7,404 bases of DNA from Desulfovibrionales bacterium (GTDB lineage: Bacteria; Desulfobacterota; Desulfovibrionia; Desulfovibrionales; Desulfomicrobiaceae), in the NCBI GenBank assembly GCA_012727515.1, contig JAAYGZ010000294.1:1-7404 (forward strand). Reading direction: 5' to 3'. The notes under the pieces were generated by a model, which was not told where the DNA came from, did not search any database, and saw only the letters and a list, made by a program, of their open reading frames with translations. This document shows positions 1 through 6,179 of the stretch, in pieces (within the stretch, counting starts at the first letter, position 1; each line of letters starts with the position of its first letter). A program made the position numbers and the translations under genes.

Positions 1-456
1 AGCCTGCTCTGCCGTAGCCAGCATGAGCTGAAGCGGGTTATAAAAACCGTTCACATTAAGTACTCCGCAGGGCTTTGCATGAAATCCAAGTTGCCTGAGG
101 GCGCAGACTTCAAAAAATTCATCATAAGTGCCAATCCCGCCTGGCAGCGCAATAAATCCATCTGCGAGATCAATCATCATGGCTTTGCGTTCGTGCAGGG
201 TGGGCATAACATGCAGCTGGCTTAAGCCTGGGTGAAAATCTTCCTTGTCTTTTAAGGCCTGAACCGTAACCCCAACAACTTTGCCCCCGGCTCCAAGCAC
301 ACTATCAGCCAGGTGCTTCATCAGGCCAGTGCATGATCCCCCATAAATGCAGGTGATCTGCTGACGGGCCAGCTCATGGCCAAGAGCTGCTGTGGCCTGT
401 ATATAGGCAGGATCATTGCCTGGATTTGAACCTAGAAAAATGCAGATTGAATGCAT
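1..456 (-). CDS. LOG-family (TIGR00730-type) Rossmann-fold protein, N-terminal 152 residues, 3' end off the window
   Basis: Members of this family (once annotated as lysine decarboxylases) include cytokinin riboside 5'-monophosphate phosphoribohydrolases, which release a base from a nucleoside monophosphate. The frame stays open from an ATG at 456 to the window edge. It begins MHSICIFLGSNPG, matching the N-terminal beta strand and phosphate-binding turn of the family. It continues with YGGSCTGLM (residues 38-46), HERKAMM (88-94) and the diagnostic PGGIGTYDE (105-113), whose Glu and Gly residues form the active site. Family members are usually about 180-195 aa, so some 30-40 C-terminal residues are missing here. 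The ribosome-binding site is weak (GTGAGA). A GTG four codons upstream is an in-frame alternative start. It is the last gene of the block and lies 140 nt after the HTHP-like gene, across a palindrome cluster that may control it. Family assignment is firm. The substrate is unknown, and bacterial members often act on purine nucleotides rather than making a hormone. Confidence 0.9.
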   Translation of the reverse strand, partial: MHSICIFLGSNPGNDPAYIQATAALGHELARQQITCIYGGSCTGLMKHLADSVLGAGGKVVGVTVQALKDKEDFHPGLSQLHVMPTLHERKAMMIDLADGFIALPGGIGTYDEFFEVCALRQLGFHAKPCGVLNVNGFYNPLQLMLATAEQA

Positions 457-511
457 GTGTTGTCTCACGTGTAGTTAGAAATGCCTGTTGTCTGGCTTGT
501 GTTTGTCTGAG

Positions 512-561
512 GCATGTACTTCTTAAGGCGTACATGCACGTTGGTTGTACGCCTTAAGAAG
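512..561. promoter_or_regulatory. Two overlapping perfect palindromes between the HTHP-like and LOG-family genes
   Basis: Arms 519-534 and 546-561 (CTTCTTAAGGCGTACA and its exact reverse complement) form a 16-bp perfect inverted repeat with an 11-nt loop. A second perfect inverted repeat, GCATGTAC at 512-519 and GTACATGC at 530-537, has 8-bp arms and a 10-nt spacer. The two share bases 519-534, so as RNA or cruciform only one can form at a time. The cluster begins 36 nt beyond the stop codon of the HTHP-like gene and ends 56 nt before the LOG-family start. No run of T follows on either strand, so it is not a standard intrinsic terminator. It could be an operator, an RNA processing or stability hairpin, or a switch. 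The structure is seen directly; its role is inference. Confidence 0.6.
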
Positions 562-596
562 CAGTCATTGCAGGGTAAGATAGGGTGATTCAGCCG

Positions 597-836
597 CTAT
601 TTGGCATCACGCCAATAATTATTTGCTGCGGCAACGGTTTGAAAATTAATTGCCACAATGTGTGAGGCTTCCATCAGTGCTTCTGCACTTTCAGAATAAA
701 TGGGCCGAAGTTTTTTCAGCACTTCTGGGTTGGGCTGCGTGTATTTCACGCCGCGCCTGCTTAAGGTAATGGCCAATTCAAATCCAGCCTGAGGAGTCTC
801 GGTAATGAGCGTGGTCAACCAGGTTTCTGTGGTCAT
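597..836 (-). CDS. Hexameric tyrosine-coordinated heme protein (HTHP)-like small protein, 79 aa
   Basis: The start at 836 is chosen because AGGAGGA (848-842) sits 5 nt before it. An in-frame ATG at 884 lies inside the neighbouring repeat and has no such site. The 79-residue product has no signal peptide or membrane segment. It begins MTTETWLTTLITETPQAGFE and ends in VAAANNYWRDAK. Its length, the TWL..LIT.TP.AGFELA start, the TQPxPEV..KLRPIY centre and the AAANxYWRD end match my recollection of the HTHP family (Pfam HTHP). That family forms a hexamer, binds one heme per subunit through a tyrosine and has peroxidase/catalase-like activity. Tyr47, in LRPIY, is the best candidate for the heme ligand; Tyr32 and Tyr74 are the other tyrosines. 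It follows livK across repeat copy A and probably shares its transcript. Its link to the transporter is unknown; disposal of peroxide in an anaerobe or heme buffering are possibilities. Recognition is from memory of the family, not from a search. Confidence 0.75.
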   Translation of the reverse strand: MTTETWLTTLITETPQAGFELAITLSRRGVKYTQPNPEVLKKLRPIYSESAEALMEASHIVAINFQTVAAANNYWRDAK

Positions 837-841
837 GGTAG

Positions 842-858
842 TCCTCCTGTTGTAGGTT
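842..858 (-). promoter_or_regulatory. Strong Shine-Dalgarno deciding the HTHP-like start, with upstream AACCTACAA
   Basis: Read on the minus strand, AACCTACAA (858-850) is followed by AGGAGGA (848-842) and then 5 nt before the ATG at 836. This fixes the 79-aa start over the longer frame that opens inside the repeat. The same AACCTACAA precedes the livK ribosome-binding site. Confidence 0.8.
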
Positions 859-864
859 AGAGAG

Positions 865-1007
865 GCACTGATTAAATTAGTCATTGCGAGGAGCGTAGCG
901 ACGCGGCAATCTGTAACTTATTGCTAAATCAATAATTTTGGATTGCTTTCCGCTTCGATTCCTCGCGGTCGCAATGACGAATTTCGGTTTAATCAGCATA
1001 TCCTTAG
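865..1007 (-). repeat. Palindromic interspersed repeat, copy A (between livK and the HTHP-like gene)
   Basis: This 143-bp block aligns without gaps to copy B at 2201-2343. Bases 889-1007 match at 114 of 119 positions, while 865-888 have diverged considerably. On the minus strand it starts CTAAGGATATGC, 4 nt after the livK stop codon. It folds into a long imperfect hairpin: TGCTGATTAAA pairs with TTTAATCAGTGC at the outer ends, GTCATTGCGA with TCGCAATGAC next, then GCGG..AGCAATC with GATTGCCGC, and TTATTG with CAATAA at the tip. GCGA..CAATGAC palindromes of this kind resemble REP/MITE-like repeats that are scattered through many bacterial genomes. It has no coding capacity of its own. It may act as an mRNA-stabilising or processing hairpin between two genes of one transcript. 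It fills nearly all of the intergenic space. Confidence 0.88.
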
Positions 1008-1011
1008 CTGG

Positions 1012-2163
1012 CTAGTCAGCCAGGGTAAATCTGCCGTCTTTAACCTGAACCATAACCATGGAGTCAATGCCCAGTCCGTTATGGTCTTCGGGGCTCAGGT
1101 TGTAGATTCCAGAAATTCCAACATAATTTTTGATGTTCTCCATGGCCTGGCGCAAGGCAGCCGGCTCAGTGCCTGCCTGCCTGATGCCTTCCACGACCAG
1201 CATTATAGCGTCCCAAGCATAGCCGGAATGGGTGTTAATGGGAAACTGCTTGTCATAGCCTTTTTCCGTGTAGAGCTTGATAAAATCAAGAATAATGGCT
1301 TTTTGTGGATCAGCATCCGGCAGTTCATCAGCAATCAAAAGTTTTGTCGCAGGCATACGGTTGCCTTCAGAGGCTGCTCCGGCCAGTTCAATATACTTGG
1401 GGTCAGGCAAACCGTGGCACTGAAACAGGGGCAGGCTTATGCCTAATTGTGCAGCATTTTTGGCTGTAATGGCTCCGGCAGGGCCTGTGGTCCAGACCAC
1501 AATGGCCTGGGGCTGGGCATTTTTTGCTTTGGTTAACTGGGGCGTCATATCTGTATCCCTGGAACCAAAAGACTCTTTGATGAGCAATTCTATGCCAAAG
1601 TTGGGAGCCAGCTCTTCCATCCAGCGCAATCCATCCTTACCAAATCCGTCATCAGCCGAGAGCAGGGCAATTTTGGTCAGTCCTTTTTCCTGCAAATAGG
1701 TAAACAAGCGCTCCACAGCTGTTTGTGAACGCTGCGGAGACTTAAAAACCCATTCATAGGAACCAAACTTGCCGCCCATGATAACCGGATCTCCGCCCAC
1801 AGTCATGGCAATGGGTGTTTTGCCGGAATCCACAATTTTTTTCACGCTCATGCCGGTATCGGTCAGGGTGGGTCCGATGATGGCAACGACTTTATCTTTA
1901 TGGATAAATTTGGTGGCAATAGTGGTTGCTTTGGCAGGATCGCCTTCTGTATCAGCAATGATCAGTTCTATTTTTTTTCCATTGATCCCACCCTGGGCAT
2001 TGATTTTTTCAACAAGCATTTCAGCCACAAGTTTGCTTGGCGTGCCAATAAAAGAAGCCCGGCCAGAAAGATCAAAAAAGCCACCAAGTTTGATAGTCTC
2101 TGCGGCCAGGGCCGGGGTGGTCAAAAGCAGAAAAGCAGCAAGGCAGGTAAGTAGGGTACGCAT
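1012..2163 (-). CDS. livK: HAAT-family periplasmic substrate-binding protein (LivK type), 383 aa
   Basis: This is the soluble periplasmic receptor that captures the ligand and delivers it to LivH/LivM. The start at 2163 has AAAGGAG 6 nt upstream and opens a clean signal peptide: Met-Arg, a hydrophobic stretch over residues 4-16, and an ALA-A cleavage site near 20/21. There is no lipobox cysteine, so the protein should be free in the periplasm. The mature part shows family hallmarks: GGFFDLSG (27-34), INAQGGINGKKIELI (54-68), DTEGDPAKAT (71-80), AIIGPTLTDTGMSV (94-107) and, near the end, NLSPEDHNGL (355-364). Length is normal for the family (about 370-390 aa). It lies downstream of the ligase fusion and is bracketed by direct repeats, whereas livK is often first in the operon or transcribed alone. 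The ligand cannot be read from sequence; an aromatic acid or amino acid is inferred from the adjacent ligase. Its stop (TAG, 1014-1012) is 4 nt from repeat copy A. Confidence 0.93.
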   Translation of the reverse strand: MRTLLTCLAAFLLLTTPALAAETIKLGGFFDLSGRASFIGTPSKLVAEMLVEKINAQGGINGKKIELIIADTEGDPAKATTIATKFIHKDKVVAIIGPTLTDTGMSVKKIVDSGKTPIAMTVGGDPVIMGGKFGSYEWVFKSPQRSQTAVERLFTYLQEKGLTKIALLSADDGFGKDGLRWMEELAPNFGIELLIKESFGSRDTDMTPQLTKAKNAQPQAIVVWTTGPAGAITAKNAAQLGISLPLFQCHGLPDPKYIELAGAASEGNRMPATKLLIADELPDADPQKAIILDFIKLYTEKGYDKQFPINTHSGYAWDAIMLVVEGIRQAGTEPAALRQAMENIKNYVGISGIYNLSPEDHNGLGIDSMVMVQVKDGRFTLAD

Positions 2164-2169
2164 GGTTTT

Positions 2170-2183
2170 CTCCTTTGTAGGTT
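2170..2183 (-). promoter_or_regulatory. livK ribosome-binding site with AACCTACAA leader motif
   Basis: On the minus strand AACCTACAA (2183-2175) runs straight into AAAGGAG (2176-2170), 6 nt before the ATG at 2163. This selects the 383-aa start, which also begins a signal peptide, over a frame that opens upstream within repeat copy B. Confidence 0.82.
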
Positions 2184-2200
2184 GTGCTCGTGGTACAACA

Positions 2201-2343
2201 GTGCTGATTAGCTCTGGCACTGCCAGGAGCATAGCGACGCGGCAATCTGTAACGTATTGCTCAATCAATAATTTTGGATTGCTTCCCGCTTCGATTCCTT
2301 GCGGTCGCAATGACGAATTTCGGTTTAATCAGCATATCCTTAG
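2201..2343 (-). repeat. Palindromic interspersed repeat, copy B (between the livF-paaK fusion and livK)
   Basis: This is the same element as copy A and in the same orientation. On the minus strand it begins CTAAGGATATGC, 5 nt after the fusion stop codon, and ends 37 nt before the livK start. The conserved 119-bp part (2225-2343) differs from copy A at only five positions. The distal arm (2201-2224) has drifted, so the hairpin is less perfect here. The outer TGCTGATTA/TAATCAGCA ends and the TATTG/CAATA tip are kept. Because it separates the ligase from a secreted binding protein that is needed in excess, it may mark an mRNA cleavage or stability boundary. That role is inference. Confidence 0.88.
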
Positions 2344-2348
2344 GTACG

Positions 2349-4433
2349 TTACACAATTTCATCATCAATACGGGTATCAAAAATACGCTGACTTTTGCGT
2401 TCAGATCTGGGCAGGCTGCCATAGTCAACCAGTTCCAGGTTTGCTGTTACCAGCAGCTGTTTTTTCATCTGATGTCCAGCCTCAGAAATCAGTTCCGGGG
2501 TGCGGTCAGGGCCTACGCCTTCAGCCCGTTCAACCAGCAGGCGCAGGTGGTCACGTCCGGCAGCATCGCGGGTGAGGTGAATCTGGTATTCAGACCCAAG
2601 GCCGGGCACTGAGGATAAAATAGTATCAATACTGCTGGGATAGATATTGACGCCGCGAAAAATTATAGTGTCATCAGAACGCCCCTTGATGCGCGAATGA
2701 CGGGGCATGACACTGCCACAGGTGCAGGGGCCGGGAATAATGCGCGTAATGTCCCTGGTACGATAGCGAATCAGCGGGGCGCCTTCCTTGCACAAGGATG
2801 TCACAACCATTTCGCCCCATTCACCGTCCGGCAAACGCTCCAGGGTTTGGGGATCAATGATTTCCAGGAGAAAATAATCACCCCAGAAATGAATACAGTC
2901 ATGGTCAGGGCATTCAATGCCAGTGCCAGGGCCGTAGAGTTCGGTCAGGCCGGTGATGTCAAACAACTCGGCGCCGCCAAAAAGTTCGGAAATTTTACGG
3001 CGCATACTGCGGCTGGAGCGCTCAGAGCCATAAATGATTTTACGCACTGCGATTTTATCGGCAATGCCGCGTTTGTGAATTTCTTCAGCCATGAGCAGGG
3101 CCATGGAAGCAGTGGAGCAAAACACTGTGGACTGAAAATCAAGTAAAAACTGAATCTGCATGTCAATATTGCCAGGCCCAACAGGAACAGCCAATGCCCC
3201 GACTTTTTCACAGCCAAGCTGAAAACCCATGCCAGCGGTCCATACCCCATAGCCCACAGCAATCTGCACCCGATCCAGGGGCGTGATGCCTGCTGTCTGG
3301 TAGCAGCGGGCAAACATATCTGTCCAATCATCCAGGTCTTTTTGTGTGTAGCAGAGCACTTTGCGCTTGCCTGTGGTGCCTGAACTGGCATGAACGCGCA
3401 CAAGCTGCTCAAAAGGAACGCTTTTCAGGGGAAAGGGATAACCATCGCGCAGATCTTCCGTAGTGGTAAAGGGCAGGCGGGGCAGATCATCCAGGCTGGT
3501 GATGGATTCCGGAGTAATGCCAGCGGCTTCAAGTTTGGCCCGGTAGGCTGGCGAACCTTCAAAAGCATGACGCACTGTCCACTGCAATCCGCGCAACTGG
3601 TGGAGGGAAAGTTCTTCTGATGATGCTATGGACGACATAAAATTGGTGTGCATTGGTGGTTTCTCCAAACGAATATTGGTCAGTCCTGCCGCGCCCAGGC
3701 GGCTTGTGGCTGGGTTATCGTGGCTGGCAGCGCCTAAAAACGCTGCGCGCAGGGCCGGGTCCAGCAACAGATCACGGCTTTGGCCCTGTTCAACAATGTT
3801 TCCATTGGCCAGCAAATAGGCCTGGTCAGAGGCGCTTAAAGCCCTGGCTGCATTTTGTTCAACAATAAGAATGGTTGTGCCAGCGCGGGCAAGCTGGTGG
3901 ATAATGGAAAAAATTTCATCAGTAATGAGTGGGGCCAGGCCCAGGCTTGGCTCATCCAGCAACAGCAGGCGCGGCTTGGCCATTAAAGCCCGGCCCATGG
4001 CCAGCATTTGCTGTTCTCCGCCGGACAAGGTGCCTGCAAGCTGGGTGTGGCGCTCTTTAAGTTTGGGAAAGCGGGCAAACACCTCGTCCATGCGTCGGGT
4101 TTCTTCGGCCCTGGAAAGTTTAAGGGGAATAGCGCCCAGGCGCAGATTATCCACCACCGGCAAAGTGCCAAAAACTTCACGGCCTTCCGGAGAAAGGGCC
4201 AGGCCCAGTTGGACCATCCGGGCTGGTGTTTTTCTCGTAACATCCTGGTCATCAAGAAAAATTGTACCGCCTGAAGGTTTTACAAGCCCCATCAGGCATT
4301 TGAGCAGAGTGCTTTTGCCCGCCCCGTTTGCCCCCACCAGGGCCACGGTCTGCCCAGCTGAAACGTGCAGGCTTACATCAAAAAGAGCCTGTGCGGCCCC
4401 GTAATGTGCGCGTAGATTTTTAATGGTCAGCAT
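2349..4433 (-). CDS. livF/paaK: Fusion: LivF ABC ATPase (N-terminal) + phenylacetate-CoA ligase-like AMP-forming enzyme (C-terminal), 694 aa
   Basis: Residues 1-234 are a complete LivF, close to the usual ~235 aa. It has Walker A GANGAGKST (34-42), the LivF-type SPEGREVF segment (81-88), ABC signature LSGGE (136-140), Walker B LLLLDEP (156-162), and the family-typical VEQN with Gln in place of the H-loop His. A 26-residue Ala/Gly/Pro-containing linker follows (235-260). Residues 261-694 (434 aa, the length of stand-alone PaaK) form an aryl-CoA ligase that makes an acyl-AMP from ATP and then the CoA thioester. Motifs are SSGTTGKRK (350-358), GYGVWTAG (394-401), DITGLTELYGPG (492-503), RYRTRD (556-561), CTCG (570-573), KGRSDDTIIFRGVN (583-596) and PRSERKSQR (675-683). 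Lys680 is in the place of the catalytic lysine; the preceding Gly usual in PaaK is Arg679. The ATG overlaps the livG stop as TGATG, with GGAGG 10 nt upstream. There is no stop or frameshift across the junction, yet an internal ribosome-binding site precedes Met261. Substrate specificity is not provable; phenylacetate or another aryl acetate/benzoate is likely. Confidence 0.92.
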   Translation of the reverse strand: MLTIKNLRAHYGAAQALFDVSLHVSAGQTVALVGANGAGKSTLLKCLMGLVKPSGGTIFLDDQDVTRKTPARMVQLGLALSPEGREVFGTLPVVDNLRLGAIPLKLSRAEETRRMDEVFARFPKLKERHTQLAGTLSGGEQQMLAMGRALMAKPRLLLLDEPSLGLAPLITDEIFSIIHQLARAGTTILIVEQNAARALSASDQAYLLANGNIVEQGQSRDLLLDPALRAAFLGAASHDNPATSRLGAAGLTNIRLEKPPMHTNFMSSIASSEELSLHQLRGLQWTVRHAFEGSPAYRAKLEAAGITPESITSLDDLPRLPFTTTEDLRDGYPFPLKSVPFEQLVRVHASSGTTGKRKVLCYTQKDLDDWTDMFARCYQTAGITPLDRVQIAVGYGVWTAGMGFQLGCEKVGALAVPVGPGNIDMQIQFLLDFQSTVFCSTASMALLMAEEIHKRGIADKIAVRKIIYGSERSSRSMRRKISELFGGAELFDITGLTELYGPGTGIECPDHDCIHFWGDYFLLEIIDPQTLERLPDGEWGEMVVTSLCKEGAPLIRYRTRDITRIIPGPCTCGSVMPRHSRIKGRSDDTIIFRGVNIYPSSIDTILSSVPGLGSEYQIHLTRDAAGRDHLRLLVERAEGVGPDRTPELISEAGHQMKKQLLVTANLELVDYGSLPRSERKSQRIFDTRIDDEIV
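3651..3666 (-). promoter_or_regulatory. Internal Shine-Dalgarno and ATG at the LivF/PaaK domain boundary
   Basis: On the minus strand GGAG (3666-3663) lies 9 nt before an in-frame ATG (3653-3651), which is Met261 of the fusion. It sits exactly where a stand-alone PaaK would begin, giving a 434-aa enzyme. It may be the surviving start of a once separate paaK gene, and may still be used to make free ligase alongside the fusion. The site is seen directly; its use is inference. Confidence 0.55.
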
Positions 4434-5197
4434 CAGGCCGTGGCCTCCATGCGTCCGAGATAGGCTTCAAGTACCATGGGATTGCGCTGCACAGACTCTG
4501 GCGTGCCACTGGCAATACACTGGCCGCTATCAAGGACCACCACCTGATCAGCCGCGTTCATGACCAGATCCATATCATGTTCAACCAGCACAATGGTTTG
4601 ACCGTTACGGCGCAGTTGGCGCAAATGTTCTGCCACAACACAGGTTTCTTCAGCATTCAGCCCTGCCACAGGCTCATCAAGCACCAGCAAACGAGGGTTG
4701 CCCACTGTGGCCCTGGCCAGTTCCACCCGTTTTTTATCCCCATAGGCTAAAACTCCTGCTGGCCAGTGAGCCTTGGCTGTTAAGCCATAGCGATCCAGGG
4801 CTTCCAGGGCGCGTAATTTTAAGCGGCGCTCCCGGTGACGCAGATAGGGCAGACGCAGCATGGCCATGAACAGGGAGGAGCCTCCTTCGCAGGTCAGACC
4901 AGTCAAAACATTATCCAGGACAGAAAGACGGGGAAACAAGCGCAGATTCTGAAAGGTGCGCTGAATGCCCAGGCGGGTAATGGCGTGGGCTGGCAGGGCA
5001 GTAATGTCAGTCTGGTCAAAACTAATGCGGCCACTGCTGCACGGAGCAACACCGGTTATGCAGTTGATGAGCGTGCTTTTGCCAGCCCCGTTGGGGCCGA
5101 TAAGCGCTGTGAGCTGCCCTTGGGGCACCTGAAAAGACACCTGGCACAAGGCTGGCAGGCCTGCAAAATTTTTGCTGATGTTGTTAAGCTGAAGCAT
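4433..5197 (-). CDS. livG: HAAT-family ABC transporter ATP-binding protein LivG, 254 aa
   Basis: This is one of the two cytoplasmic ATPases that power the importer; it is expected to pair with the LivF domain of the next gene. Motifs in order: Walker [10 protein letters not shown] (34-42), Q-loop [11 protein letters not shown] (78-88), which is the LivG hallmark, signature [14 protein letters not shown] (150-163), Walker B LLVLDEP (170-176), [10 protein letters not shown]-loop region (177-185) and H-loop VEHDMD with His207. The C-terminal [19 protein letters not shown] is typical of LivG. In the signature, Lys155 stands where LivG proteins commonly have Gln. The start at 5197 overlaps the end of livM by 14 nt, with GGAGG 4 nt upstream inside livM. 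The stop shares one base with the livF start (TGATG), so translation is probably coupled in both directions. Length is normal for the family (about 255 aa). Confidence 0.95.
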   Translation of the reverse strand: MLQLNNISKNFAGLPALCQVSFQVPQGQLTALIGPNGAGKSTLINCITGVAPCSSGRISFDQTDITALPAHAITRLGIQRTFQNLRLFPRLSVLDNVLTGLTCEGGSSLFMAMLRLPYLRHRERRLKLRALEALDRYGLTAKAHWPAGVLAYGDKKRVELARATVGNPRLLVLDEPVAGLNAEETCVVAEHLRQLRRNGQTIVLVEHDMDLVMNAADQVVVLDSGQCIASGTPESVQRNPMVLEAYLGRMEATA

Positions 5198-6179
5198 TGT
5201 GCCTCCGCAATGCCCAGCGTATTTTCAGCATGTCCATAAGCCCGGTCACAAGGCCCTGGGGCAGAAACATAAGGACAAGCACTAAAATTCCACCATGAAC
5301 CAGATCTTTATAAGTATCAAAAATATCCATCCATTCAGGCAGCAAAGTTAAAAAAGCTGCCCCAAAGGCCGCGCCCCAGATAGAACCCATGCCGCCCACC
5401 ACAACCATGATCACAAAATCTGTAGAGGCAAAAATACCAAAGGTATCCGGGCTGATATAGCCAAAAGAATGGGCAAACAAACTCCCGGCCAACGAAGCCA
5501 GCACTGCGGAAAGCACAAAGATTTTTACTTTGGCGGCCTGGGTATTAACTCCCAGGCTTGAGGCGGCAATTTCATCGCCAGCCACAGCAGCAAGGCCACG
5601 GCCCACCCCACTGCGCACAAGATTGAGCATGAGCAGCATGGCACCCAGGGCAAAGGCCCAGAGCAGATAGTGCTGGCGTACAGGCGTATCAAAGACAAAA
5701 TCAGCGCAGGACAGGGCAGGAATTCCGGCAAATCCGCTTGGCCCGCCAGTGACTTCATCCCACTGAATAAGAATGGTATATACCACAAAATTAAGGCCCA
5801 AAGTGGCCATGGCCAGATAATGGCCAGATAATCGCAGCACCGGAATGCCTATCACCAGGGCCAGCAGCGCAACACACAGGGCAACAAGAATCAGAGAGAG
5901 CCACGGTGATACAGCCCAGGTGGTGCTGATAATGGCTGAACCATAGGCTCCAAGGCCAAAAAAAGTAGCGTGGCCCAGGGAAATCTGTCCGGCATAGCCA
6001 ATAAAGAGGTTAAGCCCCAGCACAACCAGGGTATTGATGGCCACCAGGTGAGACAGGCCCAGGGTATATGGATTGTCATCAAGGACAGGAAAGAGCAGGG
6101 CCCCAAGGCTGACCATGCACACGGCCAGGCCAGTGCGGTGCAGGGTCAGAAAATAGAGCAGGCGCTGGATGCTGGTCAT
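5184..6179 (-). CDS. livM: HAAT-family ABC transporter permease LivM, 331 aa
   Basis: This inner-membrane permease subunit pairs with LivH to form the translocation path. The protein is strongly hydrophobic along most of its length. It carries the LivM landmarks: GLNLFIGYAGQISLGHATFF (55-74), LRLSGHYLAMATLG (115-128), VTGGPSGFAGIP (143-154), the ATPase-facing loop RGLAAVAGDEIAASSLGV (194-211) and VVGGMGSIWGAAFGA (260-274). It ends in a basic cytoplasmic tail ([10 protein letters not shown]). AGGA lies 7 nt before the ATG at 6179. The loop at 194-211 keeps the Ala/Gly pattern of the EAA-like coupling helix but has GDE where many relatives have ENE or similar. The gene follows livH after a 105-nt gap and overlaps livG by 14 nt. 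Length is normal for LivM. The permease does not reveal the ligand. Confidence 0.94.
   Translation of the reverse strand: MTSIQRLLYFLTLHRTGLAVCMVSLGALLFPVLDDNPYTLGLSHLVAINTLVVLGLNLFIGYAGQISLGHATFFGLGAYGSAIISTTWAVSPWLSLILVALCVALLALVIGIPVLRLSGHYLAMATLGLNFVVYTILIQWDEVTGGPSGFAGIPALSCADFVFDTPVRQHYLLWAFALGAMLLMLNLVRSGVGRGLAAVAGDEIAASSLGVNTQAAKVKIFVLSAVLASLAGSLFAHSFGYISPDTFGIFASTDFVIMVVVGGMGSIWGAAFGAAFLTLLPEWMDIFDTYKDLVHGGILVLVLMFLPQGLVTGLMDMLKIRWALRRHNASA

Noticed and set aside
519..561. Intrinsic terminator after the HTHP-like gene
   Set aside because: The hairpin is long and perfect, but no T-run follows on the minus strand (the next bases are TACATGCC) or on the plus strand.
837..884. N-terminal extension of the HTHP-like protein by 16 residues
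   Set aside because: The extra codons come partly from repeat copy A. The internal Met has an AGGAGGA site at 5 nt and gives the normal family length.
943..1446. Plus-strand open frame of 167 codons
   Set aside because: It is antisense to livK and repeat copy A. It has no ribosome-binding site, and its protein has no recognisable motifs, while the minus-strand frame is a clear binding protein.
2164..2310. N-terminal extension of LivK by 49 residues
   Set aside because: The extension is translated from repeat copy B and would precede the signal peptide. The ATG at 2163 has AAAGGAG at 6 nt.
865..2343. Composite transposon or insertion sequence carrying livK
   Set aside because: The flanking repeats contain no transposase frame. 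They are non-coding, and livK fits the surrounding transporter operon functionally.
1769..2575. Plus-strand open frame of 268 codons
   Set aside because: It runs across livK, a repeat and the end of the ligase on the opposite strand. Its product is low-information and chimeric, consistent with a shadow frame.
4433..5197. LivG signature Lys155 as evidence of an inactive ATPase
   Set aside because: Walker A, Q-loop, Walker B Glu175 and His207 are intact. This position varies in ABC proteins.
5810..5831. Perfect 11-bp tandem duplication TGGCCAGATAA inside livM
   Set aside because: The encoded LSGHYLAM is the expected conserved LivM motif read in frame, so the duplication is a coincidence of codon choice rather than an insertion.
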